Positions 13,340 through 35,698 are shown, numbered from the stretch's first letter. The stretch: 64,000 nt of DNA from Paralichthys olivaceus (GCF_024713975.1 NC_091097.1:5182361-5246360), one strand, 5' to 3'. The notes: generated from the letters alone by a model not told the origin. Program-made: numbers and translations.

Positions 13340-13640
13340 AACCAAATATACTGTTGGACCTGCATGTACCCCCCAAACACTTTAGACCCACCAAGGCATT
13401 GATTCTATCTGAAGGGGTACTGTGGGAATCTGGCACCAAGACGTTATCAGCTGAAGTCCTTTAGGTAGCAAGATGGAGCTGTTGTAGATTGGAGCCCCCA
13501 ACACTCTGTCACTGGTTCATGTTGCCCTTCTTCTGACCAATGTCAGAATTTGGCATCCAACAAGTCACAACATTTCAGGGACATTCATCCATCAACAATC
13601 TGACCCTTGTCAAAGTCACTCAGGTCGTTCAACATGTTAT
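13340..13640. mobile_element. decayed, internally deleted DNA-transposon-like fragment
   Basis: Segments such as AATCTGGCACCAAGACGTTA and CTTGTCAAAGTCACTCAGGT resemble, from memory, parts of an abundant teleost DNA-transposon-derived repeat. They sit closer together than in a full copy, which suggests an internal deletion. No open frame survives. The family assignment is uncertain. Confidence 0.35.
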
Positions 13641-14251
13641 TATTTTATTAATGTTATTTTTACTTAATGTTTGAGACATTCTAAGATTTTGACTCATTTT
13701 TGTATTTAAGTCTGAATGTATGGGCTCAGGTCCTGTTGTTGCAGTTTCATATAAAAGAAAACCAAACATTTGATTAGACTAGTGAGCTGATTGAAAATCT
13801 ACCATCTAATTCCACAAATGAAAATAACAGCAATCATTTAAACCTATATATTAATCACACGTGAACAGAAATAAAGCAAATTCAGTCTCATTTTATAAAA
13901 AAACAATAAAAACTTCACTGCAGATAAACCAGAAAGGATGAACTCAAAGTTCTGTAATGTCACTCTGCACCATAGACGGTTTATAAAAAACCTCTGCACA
14001 CATCCGGCACACAAACATCAAAAAGTGAACTGTTTGAGGAGGAATCACTGATGTCAAGGAACAAGTCTGAAGTGGCTTGGGGGCATCAACACAGGCCAGC
14101 AGCAAATGTGAAGTTACAAGCAGCCGGTGAGCTTAGCACACCAAAACAAATCTGCCTACCAGCAGCTTTAAAATGTACTAACATCAAGCATCAGTACAAA
14201 TGACAGTTGCGTAAAAGTTATATGTCAGAAAATCTTTAGGATCTGAGCCGT

Positions 14252-14650
14252 GCTGTGTTCCAATTCAGGGGCTACATCCCTCTGAGGTCTAATGTTGTGT
14301 GGCCTTCATAGAACATGGAGGGTAGGTCTGGTCTAAGGAGGATTTCCTACTTGCGTCACCAGCTTGTCCTGCTCTTATGGTTGCATAGCTACCGTGAGCC
14401 GCTGCACTCACTTCAGTTCGGCATCCCGCATTGCTAGCAAGTTAGCTTCTTCCCCAGTGTTCAGTGAATCCTGGGATAGGTTGGCCAGAGAAGGATCCAC
14501 CCATTGGATCATGGTACACAAAAAAGAAAGGATGCATTTCTAAGCCACATTCGAAGGAGCCCTTGTGGTGGAACTACACCTGTGACACTGTTGGTCTTTA
14601 AATTCATATTTAGCCTCTGAAGGATGTGGACGCCTGAATTGGGACAAAGC
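14252..14650. mobile_element. MITE-like element with about 35-bp terminal inverted repeats
   Basis: The left end begins GCTGTGTTCCAATTCAGG and goes on with a 'ctacatccctctgaggtc' part. The right end, reverse-complemented, begins GCTTTGTCCCAATTCAGG and goes on with a matching 'ccacatccttcagaggc' part. The 399-bp span has no coding capacity, as expected of a non-autonomous DNA transposon. The flanks do not give a clean target-site duplication. Confidence 0.7.
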
Positions 14651-16744
14651 TTGAGAGACAACCTAATATGGAAAAGTGCACCTTTATAAACAACACCAGA
14701 GGCGAAAGTCTGTTTTTTGATGTATAATCTGCATACATCAAACTCTACACATTCTGTATGAACCCTTCAAGTTTATTTTATAGATGTTTTACGAGTTGCT
14801 AAACCTGTTCATCGGCTTACATCGACAAGGTACCTTAAATGAAAATTGCGATTTTAAAAACTACACTAAAAGCTTTATCATCTAAATGAGCACAGGACCT
14901 GCAGTTTTATTTCTCTCCTTGTCATTTATTTATTGTCGTGATCATCCATCCATCTATATGAAGGCAATGTTTTTGTAAATATGCAGTGTTGTCATTACAT
15001 ATTAGGAACCCCTCAAAAATAAGATGAAGCATCTCAAGCAGTTCATCCAGAGGAGTATTGTGCTACCACATATTTCACGTTTTCAACACCAGACATTCTT
15101 ATATCAATAATCACTTTCAAATATATTTAGCAAAAAATATTTATAACCAAAATATTTTTTTTTTTAAAAGAGGCAATGATACTGCATACATAAACTATAA
15201 AGAAGGACATATCAGTGTATCTTATTCTGTTTTATGCTAATGTGATCCTAACTAGACACTTTAGTTAGGAGCTTGTTTGTCTCAACTGACCTTCAGCTCC
15301 TAATAAGATTAGCTGATACAGGCGGATTGTTATCCCGAGCCTAATTCCTCTCATAAGGAGCTCTCCTGCCTGACTTTCTTATTATCAACCTAATGAATGA
15401 ATCAGACTGTGAAAGAAAACTTGCTGTCATGCTGCCAGGCAGGAGTGAACAGGCCGTCAGTAAAAGGCTGACATGTAAACACTGGAAGGGGGGGAGGTTC
15501 GTGACTCAGCACTTATCAATTTGGACATAAAGTTGGGATATTTGGGCCTATTCTGCCTTAAAGTGGTTTAAAGTATAAAAACAAAGGGTTCAAAACTTTC
15601 TTGAAGATTATTAATCATTATCACAGATTAAACATCTATGACACAAACACATTTATCATAATGTGGTAACTTCAGACAAAATATGCTCTTGCACAAGAAG
15701 AGCCATAGAGCCAGTTGCCTTCAAAGTCAGTCATTCTTCTCACTAGTGTTTAGCTGGACTAGTTTATGCAGTTTTCTTTCTTATCTCTAGTTTAAGAGTT
15801 ACGTATGTGGTATAAACCTCAGTTACTAAGATCACAGCTGATTTTTTAATTCTAGGAAAAGAGACAAAGGTTTAGCAAGCCAGTCTTAACCTCAACTAGC
15901 GGGAGTGCAATTACTGTAATTTTTTTTTTTTACTTGTACTTGTGTTGTTTTTGTGACATTGATATATTAATTTACTCTTTAAATTACATTATAATGTATT
16001 CATTAAGACATTTAGATATGTTTGGACATTATAAAGGGAAGGTCTTTTACATTTGAACAAATAGCTGATAAACTTTAAATATATACAAATATGTGATATA
16101 AAAGTGTATTAACATAACATCAAATGATTCAGAGGCTGCAAAGGTGGCTGCTTCTCTGCTAGCAAGGCTAATTAGCAGATGAAGTTGTTTATCTGGCATA
16201 ACTTTTTTACTCTTTTAGTTATAACAGATACAGTTACTAAGATGTGAGAGAATCCATGTATATTTGTTTTTCTTTTCAGGAAACAGGAGAAGGTTTTAGC
16301 TTTAGCTGGCTTCTTAGCTTGTTAGGCTTAAGTAGCCGTAGTGCAGTAACCACAGTTTGGTTGTTTTTTAAGAACTGCAGTTTGATAGAGTATATGGTAT
16401 AACGCTGTAGTTTTTAGGGACACTAACTCTAACAATATCAAATCCTGGTCAGTTTTAACCAAATGTACTCCTTTTTGGCTTTGTAGGGCAGAATAATACT
16501 AGATTAACAAAGAAACCAACTCTGCGATTGATTTCTAAAGATCCTCTGACAACAGTATATTTTCTAGAATTGAATACAATGTCTTGTTATTTCTGGGTAC
16601 ACAAGACAAAAACACAACACTGTTTGGCTGCTAGCACTGAGAAGAAAAGACATATGAAATATGGGTGAAGCTTTCAACCAGTCATATCACATAACAATGT
16701 AAACGGAGAAATAAAAACACGTGAAGAGTTTTCTTGCCAGCCAA

Positions 16745-18600
16745 CTAATTCTTCTTCTCTTTTAGCTTGTCTTTAATTTTTTGAGGTTCATCATATTGTA
16801 TCAACCGCAAGATGTCCTTGTTGTCCATCACGCCCTGAATGAATTCTCCCTCCGAGATTTTATCTGTTGAAGGACATAAGTAGAAAATTGTGTAAAAGAA
16901 AATTAAAAAGGTAGGGTAAGGGTGTAGGGTGTAGGGAGTTAATAAATAATGAATTACCGTTGTCTGTCTTCCCAAAAAATTCCCAGATTTTTTCAGACCT
17001 CTTCTCTGGTGTGTTTTCATCCTCAGGGAGATTCTTCTGGTCGTCAGCAGGAATCATGTTGAATATTGACTGCAATTTTTGAACAAAACATTAATTGTGC
17101 ATTCAGACAGTATTTAAATATCATTAAAACATTGACCTTTCTACACTTGGGGTCAAAAGTTTTAGAACCAGTCAGTAACCTAAAAACAGCATTCTGGCCT
17201 CTTTCAGGGATCAAGATAAAACACTGTTTCTGCAGCAATGGAAGTAAATGAAGCTTTGAGAGATAATGTAGAAACTTCCCTACAGGAGCCCCAACCTTCT
17301 TTGTTACTCTACAAAGCTATAGGCCTAGTGTTATAACAATTTGTGTTGCACGCACTGAAACGATAAATAAAACTATAAAACTACAAACTTTTGTTCAGCT
17401 TCAGAAGTCAAACATTTAGAATGAATTTAGGGTTTAAGATTCCAGTTTCTCTTTCCCTTTGTTCTTCTTCACTTATTATTTACTTTACATCAGTCTAAAT
17501 GAACAAATATTTAAATTTCAGTAACAACTGAAAAGAATTGGAGCACTAAAACATTTGACCAGTCGTATATGTATTTTCTGTATGAATTTTACAATGGCTT
17601 CAGGTTGCACTTAAACTATTAGAATATTAATCAGCATCAGTTCATGGAAAAACCCTTCACATTTACTGGTTTAAACTTATTAATATGAACATTTATTTTT
17701 TTTCTCTTTTCTTTAAATTTAATATTTTTGGCCTGTTTAAATGAAAAAATTATAATTTAGCTAAACTAGCATGCAGTTTTGAAAACAACATATATCATAG
17801 CATGGTAATAATTGTTAGATTCATTCATTATTTAAGTCATTGGGTCAATGAAGAGCTGTTATTCTTTAGATTGATCATTACATACTTCAAAAATAAGGAT
17901 TTGAAACCACAGCAAAAGAAAGTGTAAAACATTATTGACTTTCATTTTTCAGTTTCTTTTGTAGATTTTTCCTTTGAGGTAATACATGGATAAATAGAAA
18001 TACGGATTTTACTTAAACCCAATATGCCATGCTGTTTTTAACATTTAACTGTTAAATGTGAAAAAAGCTTTAGGATTGTGGCTGAATGGAAGTCTAATGT
18101 TTTTGATTTTGCAGGGATAACAACACATAGTCTTCAATATACTTGATGTTATGAGTATTAGCTTTACGAATACAGTTGTCTTCACCACCATACCGAGTGA
18201 ACAAAGAAGGTATAAGTACCCTAACAATCTCTTGGATTTCATTTTTGCTGATGGTTCCATTCCCATCAACATCGTACAGTGCAAAGGCCCACTCCAGCTT
18301 CTGCAGAGTCTTTCCCCCGGAGGTGAGGTGCAGAGCGACAATGTACTCCTTAAAGTCCAAAGTGCCGTCTGCATTGGTGTCGAAACTCCTGAATACGTGC
18401 CGAGCATACGCTGTGGGGTCCGCGTCAGGAAAGAAGCTGGCGTAGATGCCTTCAAACTGCTGCTTGCTGATCTTCCCGCCAGGACACTCCTTCAGGAACG
18501 ACAGGTACCAAGTGCAGAGCTCGGCCTCTGAGTATTTTGTGTTCGATTTCAGCTCCTCCAGGAGGTCCTTCGACAAAGCACTGCTCTTTGTGTTCCCCAT
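16745..18600 (-). CDS. rcvrn: recoverin
   Basis: Recoverin is the myristoylated calcium-binding protein of photoreceptors that inhibits rhodopsin kinase when calcium is high. Three exons on the minus strand are 18600-18220, 17069-16958 and 16863-16745, joining in frame to 203 residues, the family's normal size. The start MGNTKSSALSKDLLEEL has the Gly2 needed for myristoylation. The first EF-hand is the degenerate ECPGGKIS type with Cys39. EF2 (loop Asp74-Glu85, DTNADGTLDFKE) and EF3 (loop Asp110-Glu121, DVDGNGTISKNE) carry all calcium ligands. EF4 is non-binding. The C-terminus is lysine-rich, as in recoverin. Intron 2 is only 94 bp. The gene is convergent with gas7, as expected from vertebrate gene order. 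Confidence 0.96.
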
Positions 18601-21600
18601 CCTGCGCAGAAAGTAGAAACTAACTTTCTTCTCTATGATGTGCAGTGAGTTACACCTCTGTGTGTTCACTTCGCTCTGCCTTGTGTTCACCCTGGAAGCC
18701 CCTCAAGGTGCAAAATGGGATTATGGTCATCACTACCTAACTCCAGACAGCTGTCGTAAAGATTAAGGGGATAATTACGTCACACCATTATGACAACTTT
18801 TTGAAGACACAGTTAAATGCTGTAGGTATAAGCAGAGGATTAAACACAACAGGTGGATAGAACTCTAAAGGTCAACATCTGGTAGGCCCTTTAGCCTTGT
18901 CCACCATTATTACTAAAACTAGGATCGCATCTGCCATCTCTGGGCTTAGTAACTCACTATAATATTTAGTTACATCATGCTAAACATAAAAAATGATTGG
19001 TAGTAGGAGAAGCAAAGTAATCAAGCATTTGTTTTTGCCTTCATCCTGCTTTTCATCCATCCACCTATCTATGGGTCACTTTCTTGCCTTTTATCATCTA
19101 TTCTCAAATATATTTTGTTTATAATTGGAATTTTACTTAAATCTAGTACTTGCTCTTTTTTTTACCTACATTTATATTTTGTTGAATTGGCTGTGAAGAA
19201 AAAAATTAATGTCATGTTCAGCAGTTTTATGTTGCAACAAAATCTACTAAACTTATTTATTAGCTTATATGTTTAAAAATCTAGTGTGAGGGGAAACAAC
19301 AACATCTTACTGTATTAATACAAAATGCTAAATTAATATTTATATATGGCACAAAATAAAGTTACAAACAAATATCATTGAACATAGCATTTCATTGTTA
19401 CATTATAACCCTGATAAAGGTGACATGAAAAAGAATTAAGATTTGTAAGAGTTTGACCTGCATCAGCTTATAAAATGAAGGTCCCTCTCTTACAGGGGTA
19501 ATGATAATGTTTTGAAATGTTTTAACCTATAAGGCACTAAAACCATGAAAGACAATAAATTAAAGTGCATCAATTTCCAACTCTGAAATTAATTCAAAGG
19601 ATTAATAAGGAGACAGAAAATGCATTAAAATGTGGTCACTGTTTACCAAACTTTATTTTTATTTTTTTACCATCAATAACAAAAAGGTTCAACAATGAAG
19701 CTGCTCTCTGTATCCCAAGCAGCTCCCCATGGATCCAGTCCTCCTGCTGTTCTATTTATCATCCAGCTCCGAAAACTATTATACTGAGACATGCAGCTTG
19801 ATTTTAAAAATCTCAAAAGAGCACTCTGTAATTTGAAACATTATAAATGCAGAAAAAACCAAATTAAAATCTATTAAGAAAGACTAGTCTTCTAAAATAT
19901 GACACCGTCTATTCACAAAACCATTCCCATATAACAGTCTTTGTTTACTCCATTGATTCCTTGTATGATTTAAATGTCTGCAGAGAGACAGTGAAGGCAG
20001 TAATGGACTCAGACGAGGCTGGCCGGATGCTGGGGGTCATTGAGCTGGCCTGCGTGGTGTGGACTGCTCTTCTACAATGGGATGAGATTATCCATGTCTC
20101 CAGTGTAATAGTCTCTGGCCAGATTACAAGACCATCTGCTGCAGCGGTGCCAAAACCACAGAGAGTGAAGGTAATTAAAGAACCAATGTGAGACAAGAGT
20201 GTTGGAGTTCCTCTCAGCTAAAAATGATTATGACAGATGTGTATTGTAGTGGCATTGATGTATTTAGGATGAAGGTGGCTCCACTATTCCAGTGTGTGAC
20301 TGGCTTGCAGAGGATCAGTGGGGGGCCAATTCTTTTTGCTCAGGAAATGAGACACGTTTGCCGATTTTACTAAAGCTGCTTTAATCTCACTGAATGTTAT
20401 TATTTCTTATTTCCTACATCAACCCGTCATTTACTACTGAATATTTTTTTCCTCGTATGTAATCTGAAACATAGATTTATCCTGGTTATTCAGAGGGTTT
20501 GTTTTTAACATAGGGACATTTTTGTCAGACAACCAATTTGCTTTTTCTCTCTGTCACACACATTCAAATCTCGACACATATTTGCAGATATATTTGCTAG
20601 ATACACTTCTGATTATATTATAAACACTTGAATCCTAAGATTCAAAATATGATACATTTCCATAGATACACCATATATCATATTTCATCATATGAATGAA
20701 TGAAACATAACCAGTAGTAAATACATGAAATTTAACAAAGTTGTGAAATGTTGTCGAAGAGGGAGGAGCAAAGTTCTGCTGCAAAAATATATTTTCTTAG
20801 AATTTTCTTAGACCTTTATCACCTGTCTGCCTCCCTTCTAAGGATCATTGTGTCTGTTGTATTTGACATTTTCTGCTATGATCTCTGTCCACACAATCAT
20901 TTTGGCTACATATCAGTTTTAAGAAAATGCATATCATGTAGCCATTCATGTACAATGGGCATGTGTGTAATAAGATTGCTTGAATAATAGCTTGTCTCTA
21001 ACATAACATCATTGATAAATGTGGAATTTAACTGCAGCTGTTAGCGAAGATAACAGGGTCACTAACACTTGCAAATGATTATTCATGTTGCATTTCACAC
21101 TGGTAGCTGAGGCTAAAGCTGGTAGTTTTATTCTGGAAGAGGGTCGTGTGATTTTGTCTTAACATGCACAAAATGTCCAGCATTGCTGTCTCAAGAGGAA
21201 ATGCAGGGACTGAAATCTGACATTTGCCAGTCGTTCTGATATTTTACTCAAATGAGGTTCCCTCCCCCCAACAGGTATCTCTTACATAAAAAAAAAAGAT
21301 AAGTCTGGCAAATATTCATTGTAAAAAAGGCTTACGACTTCATCAAAAGCAATGCTCGACCTATTTGCCCTGTGTTTACATTTTTATTACATGGAAGCTA
21401 ATGTCCAGAATAATCTCTTTTTGTTTGGGGGAATTACTCTGGCTGTACTGCTGTCATGTCTAAAGACGAATTTATATATTAATATTTTTACCTTTGCAGT
21501 TTCATAGGAGCAAATTGAACTCAGATAAAGGACGAGAAAAAATAAAATATATTTTATGTCTTAATTGGCCATTATAACTTCAATATATTCATTATACAGT

Positions 21601-23096
21601 TTTATAATCAACTCAAGCTCTACACATATACACATACAAGTTGTGTTTATTATATAACACACAATCAATTCCCAGCATCCCTCATTTTAAAGATTTGTCA
21701 TGGTCTCGTTTGCTCATAATTTATCCCGGCCTACAGCTTTAAACTTCAGGACCATTGTTTACCATGGTTGTCACGTACAAATCAAATTGTCAATAAAATG
21801 TATTTCCTTATTTTGGTTCTGTAGTGGAGGACTTGGATCAGAATACCACCTGAGCTGTATCTCTTCAAGCTTTGTCTGGTTTGGTTTGGTTTGGTTCTGA
21901 AAGCACGATGAGGTTGTTGTGATTGGTGAAAGATTGAAGGTTTAGCTCCAAGTTATGAGTAAATGTTGTGATTCCAAATCACAGTCATTAGTCTGTAGCT
22001 GCTCTACGAAAATGTATTGAAATCCAACCGACAGTCTTGTTGCTTAACTTTTTCTCTTAAAGCACCACAAGTTGAAATTAATCATTTATCCAGTGTCAAA
22101 GTTGATTATAAATAGCTGACAACTTTTCCCATCAGCCTCAGGTTGACTCTGTGTCAATCAGAAAATAAAAACGCTGAATCTCATCCAATTATATCACATT
22201 TATTGTTTGGTTCCAGTACCAAGGCTTGGATGCACCATCTTAAATGTCATCAGATCATTTATTTCTTTTTCTTTTTGTTCCATATAAAACCTATATATGA
22301 CATTGCCAGATATTTTTTCCTTTTTAAATGTACAAACCAAAGGTGAAATGTTTGCTTGTGTGTCTGAACTGCAGGAGTTTTAGTTGAGTGATGGAAAATG
22401 TTAAAGTGGAAAAGACTAATGTGTGTGTAAGGGCTGCAGATGTTCCCCTTCTAGCAGTTTCTCTTCATTTGTTCAATAAACAGGTTTTTAAGATGTGAAG
22501 ATATTCTCCCCACACGCACACACACATTATGGATGGATTTTCATGTGAGACTGTGCACATTATGTCATAGGTCTTATGGGCTGCGTCTGCAATAACACAG
22601 AGAAACGCTCAGACATGTAATGCAGCAAAATCAAGAAAAATGTAAACACAAATAACTTTGCCCTGGATTATAATAAGCGCATTGTAATCTTTTTTTTCAT
22701 TAATATGCTCAAAGAGCATCTGGAATATAATTTGCCATTTGTAATGGATAATATTGCAGGCAAAGATTTGTAGAGGGGGAGGAGCGACAGTCTTGGATGA
22801 GGAGCAGAGGGTGAAGAGAAGAGTTCAAATGAAGGAGAGAAAGACAAAGAATCAGTGGACTGCCATGGGTTTCTATTGTTTTTGCGGAAGTGGAGAGAAT
22901 GAATCCTTTAATCGAGTTGGCACCGCATCATTAGAGCCAGTGGACGGATGTGCACAACTCTCGCCCAAGGAGCCCCAAAGGCAACAAGATTATGAAGATT
23001 TGATATATCTGCTGGGAGGCAAAACACGGTGGCTACATATCGAAAGACAGGATTAGTTGCCCTTTCATTTCATCTCCTTTCGGCCTGGCCTCGACC
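18601..23096. other. intergenic region between divergent rcvrn and gsg1l2
   Basis: This 4.5 kb holds the 5' regions of both neighbouring genes. GGATTA motifs (the reverse of the CRX/OTX site TAATCC) occur at 18718-18723 and 18837-18842 upstream of rcvrn. A GC-richer patch at 19960-20190 has a 76-codon open frame that matches nothing I recognise. I saw no exons of a class B receptor such as glp2r, which occupies this place in human. The remainder is AT-rich and without recognisable features. Confidence 0.5.
18718..18842 (-). promoter_or_regulatory. possible CRX/OTX-type sites upstream of rcvrn
   Basis: Two GGATTA hexamers, 118 and 237 bases before the rcvrn start codon, match the core recognised by the photoreceptor homeodomain proteins CRX and OTX2. 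Recoverin is a photoreceptor gene, so such sites are plausible. A hexamer is short and the match could be chance. Confidence 0.25.
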
Positions 23097-31848
<8,752 letters not shown>

Positions 31849-32929
31849 GAATTGATTAACTCAGTTCCTTCGCCTCACTGGAACAGTTTTCAGGGATGAT
31901 TTTCTGGACATAGAATCTTTAATTTTGGTTTGGTTCCTCGCTTTACATCAAATATGTTACTGGGAAACCAGAGCCAGAGTCTTTTTTTCTGGAAATAATG
32001 TAACACGGCCTATTCTCACAGTTCATCAATCTCACTAATGGCTTATTTATGCTCAAAATTATATACGTACATGGAAACGGACAGAGCCTTCGAGCTCTGA
32101 TTTTATGAGTATTTCTGCATTTTGTGAATATTTGTTCCCGAAAGCCTCTAAGTGTGAAACAGACGAAATGGAGCAATACCACCTGAAATCATGGGGGGCA
32201 GTGTAGCCAACAGTTTCAAGCGAGATGACCATAGGACATGAGGAAGACATTTTCACAACAGCCAAAGTTTTTGAGGACAAACAAACAGCCACCTTTATGT
32301 CTTTCTTACAAGGTACAGTATCACAACCTCCTCCACTGCCGACATGTTATCAGAGACTCATCTCCCTCTAGTGGATGCATTGCTTTTCAATAGTAAAGGC
32401 AGCATAAATGAGCCTTAAACTGTTGTCATGTTGCAGCTCTGATCTTTTTTATATATATTTAGGAATTAGATCTCTTTATTGAATTTAAATAAGCTACATC
32501 AAAGTTTTACTCATCTGTTGCTGTTTGGAATGAGGGTCTGTTATCTAATCTGTGAGGAACAACAGCCAAGACAAGAAAATAATATCAGCGGAACTATTAC
32601 TGTGCTTTACTGGTGGATTACAGGGTCAGGGGCCCCTAAAGTATCAGAGGGCCACTGGGCCACAGACTGTCACTGTTAATATAGAAGACTGAGTCAATGA
32701 ACCATAAACAACAACAGAGGGATGAAAAATCATGACAAACATTTAACATGACAGGAAAGGTTTGTATGTTTTTGGGGTGGGGGGAATTTTACATGTTTGG
32801 GTCCAAGGCCCCATCCATAAACTCTAATCTGAAGAGAGATTGCATTTGTCAATAAGAAGTACACTTTATTTACGTATGTTTAGAGCAACACTGTTAATCA
32901 CAACTGTTTTTTAGGGACAGATCCGTGTC

Positions 32930-33235
32930 ATATGCAGGTATGACGATAAATCAGTAGCTATACGGATATACAGTGTTTGCCCCATTGCATCACTGCAAGA
33001 AGTTCCTGGTTCAAATTCCAGCCTGGTCCGTAGGTCTGTCTGTGTGATGTTTGCATGTTCTCTTCTGTGTTTGTTTGGGTTTTCTCCTGCTGCCTCCCAC
33101 ATTTCAGACATACAGACTGGATTTAAGTTAATTGGAGACTCTAAACTGACCGAAGGTGTGAATATGAGTGTTGATGGTTCTTTGTCTTATTCTGCAAATA
33201 TGCTTGAGACATGGAGTGAAAATGTTTTACATTGT
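32930..33235 (+). mobile_element. tRNA-derived SINE fragment
   Basis: A B-box-like GGTTCAAATTCC lies at about 33010. It is followed by TGATGTTTGCATGTTCTCTT, GGTTTTCTCCTGCTGCCTCC and AGTTAATTGGAGACTCTAAA, in the order of a very common fish SINE body. The A-box side is poor, so the 5' edge is uncertain. Confidence 0.6.
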
Positions 33236-34714
33236 TGACGGTGCTCAATTACAATGATCTGTGATGATTGGCGTTGCTACTCTAATGCACAGTTACATTT
33301 TGTCATTTTTACCCACATTTTAAAAATTCTGTTGCTGATTGTTTGGAAGTAATTCACCTTTCAGTCAAATTTACATCAGGAATTTTCTCTTTATGTGTCC
33401 TCGCAGCTGCTGTGTTTGATGGTCAAAGCTCCACTGACTCATCCAGTGTTTTTTTAAGGATTCTTCTTGGTGTAATGGATGAAAAATCTAACACTGAAAG
33501 CATCAGGCCAAAATAGGACTGAAGGGATGTGTCTTTAATGGAGACTGGAATCTGTTGGAAGGAAAATGATGCAGAAATGATGGACATGTTTGTATTTCTA
33601 GCACAACACAGAAATGTATTTCTGTAGTGTTCTGGTATGACTGTCGATGCATAATAAAATGTGAGAGTGCTTCTAACTGCATAGTCTGCTGCTGAAAACA
33701 TCTGTCGAATTCAATTAAATCCTGAAACTCAAGCTCAGACACGTCCGGGCCTCATGTCACAGCATTCGACTCCCCGGCACGTGACCTGACGCTGCTGCGC
33801 TTCGGTCCAACACGGTTGTGCAGTAACTTCTGCTGCTGTGGCGGCACAAGTAATCTCATTTGGTGGCAGGGAGCCAAGATATACTGTTCTCGCCCAGCGT
33901 GTGCGGATTTCATCTGAGATTCGAGGATCATGGTGAAGTCGTAGCTAGGACAGAAAATTACAGTTTCTTATGAAAGGAGTGTTATTTTTGCAGCTTGTGA
34001 TATAATCTTGGGATGCAGCAACTGCTGGCACAGGTTTACAGTATCCCTATTAACCATTTAGTGGCCTTTCACTGTTTGCTATTGGTGAACATTTCAGTTA
34101 TCAACCAAATCGCCTGAAGAGCTATCTCGTAGTTCCTATAATCAGTAGCCCTCATTTGTTTTTAACCACACCAGCAGCACAGCCCCATCGGTCCATCTGT
34201 TGGTTGGTTAGTCCCCCACCTTGGTTCAGACTAACAACAACTACAGGGTGCATTGTTGTGACATTCAGTTAATAATCACGATTCACTGAAAACAACTTCA
34301 ATGATCCCCTGACTCACCCACTCGAGACAGTCTGGAGTTAACATTTGCTGGTTTTGGGTCAAATATCTTGTGAGTGGTTTCTGTAACATTTAACATGAGG
34401 ATGTTATAGTTCCTCAACTGCCATCACCAAGTAAACATACACTGTAAATGTCTGTTAACATTCCCTTCAGTTACAGCTGTACTTCATGCTTATTTACATT
34501 TAGCTCAAATTAAATAAGTTGTGATCTCTTCTTTTTCTGCTTATACAGCTTGTTGGGGGTCATTAGCTTTGTTTATCTGACGTCAACTTTTTCATGCATG
34601 ATCATTTCAGGATTTAGCTTGTTGTATGATTATTTTTTGTGTAACATCCCCCATATTTACTGTATTAGTCAAAGCCCAATGTAACTAATACATCCTACAG
34701 ATCCTGAGGGGCCC

Positions 34715-34985
34715 TTAATGCAACACTATGCAACTTTAAAACAGCAGTTTGATTAAGGTTTGATGGTTCACTGACTGATGAGAATGTTTCCTCTTTCATC
34801 CCCACTCCTCCCCCATAACGTCTGTTCTTGCTCTATGTAACCTTGGTGAGCGGGTACGATCTGTGAGCATTGTTGAACTGACCAAGCTTCAGTTGTCAGA
34901 ATCAGGTCCAGCGAGTTCAAGAGTGACGCTGAACTGTTGATCAGTTGAAAATATTTAAAACCAGAGATTATCACCGATATTCAGT
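34715..34985 (+). mobile_element. truncated copy of TTAA-flanked element R3
   Basis: TTAA is followed by TGCAACACTATGCAACTTTA and then by a segment matching the start of the 54453-55404 element (GGTTCACTGA, GAGAATGTTTCCTCTTTCAT). The similarity continues to about 34985 and then stops, with no right terminal repeat. Confidence 0.6.
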
Positions 34986-35698
34986 GAAACAGAGTTTGAT
35001 GTATTTGTTTGAGTGGCAGCTCTGAAAGGCCTTCTTTTCCTCAGCCGCATTTCTGCAATTCACTCTTTATTATGGTATCAGCCATTCATCCCCACCTCGT
35101 TCATAGCTGGTGGAGAATGCTGCCGTCAAATCACACATGCATCCCTGCTTTGCCTCCCAGTCAAGTATAGAATTGAATATAAGATTCTGTCAAAATCATC
35201 ATTTTAATTTCAATGGTAAACAAGTTGCTTAACATGTTCTTGTTCATGGTCTCTTACTCGCTGACAGACAGATCACGTCTTGTCAATAAACACATAATGT
35301 TACTATAAAAATAACCCAACATCATCAATATCTACCCATTATACCTTGATACTTTAATGTTTTTTCCCAACAATGAAGAATTAACAAATGTTGCAAATAA
35401 TATATTAAGACTGCATGATTAAAAAGAGGAATCAATTTGATAGTTTCAGATTAACAAAAACACATGAAAATAAAATTATTATAAAGCTGCAACTTCATCC
35501 TAAAACCTTGTGAACGTGAATCATTCTGTGCCTTAGCTTGCTGGATCCGAACAGGGATCTTGATCATATAAAATTTCATACAATTCCAGAGAAAAACAAA
35601 TACTGATACAATTATAATGCCTCCATTTGGCCTCTGTAGTGTTGTACAATGAGGTTATAGTTGATTTGAGGTAGCAGTGGTGGACAAATCAGCAGCAG

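Larger units (their letters stand above)
10893..16744. other. intergenic region between convergent gas7 and rcvrn
   Basis: This 5.9 kb separates the gas7 stop codon and the rcvrn stop codon, so both 3' UTRs lie inside it. It holds a CA microsatellite (11580-11609), an R1 repeat fragment in minus orientation (12240-12545), a probable decayed transposon fragment (13340-13640) and an inverted-repeat element (14252-14650). The first good AATAAA after gas7 is at 11945, but I cannot place the mRNA end. The rest is AT-rich with no recognisable gene. Confidence 0.6.
31849..35698. other. intergenic region after gsg1l2
   Basis: This stretch holds the gsg1l2 3' UTR and, at its right end, the 3' UTR of the convergent NATD1-like gene. 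A tRNA-derived SINE occupies about 32930-33235 and a partial R3 transposon copy about 34719-34985. AATAAA at 33653 is one possible polyadenylation signal for gsg1l2. I saw no further gene. Confidence 0.55.

Noticed and set aside
18045-18690. Extended frames beyond the rcvrn first exon
   Set aside because: The longer frame starts before the myristoylated MGNTKSS start and runs past the donor at 18219; family length and splice sites support 18600-18220.
22754-23056. 100-codon plus-strand open frame just before gsg1l2
   Set aside because: It ends in a stop before the gsg1l2 start, has no recognisable domain, and lies where the promoter or 5' UTR should be.
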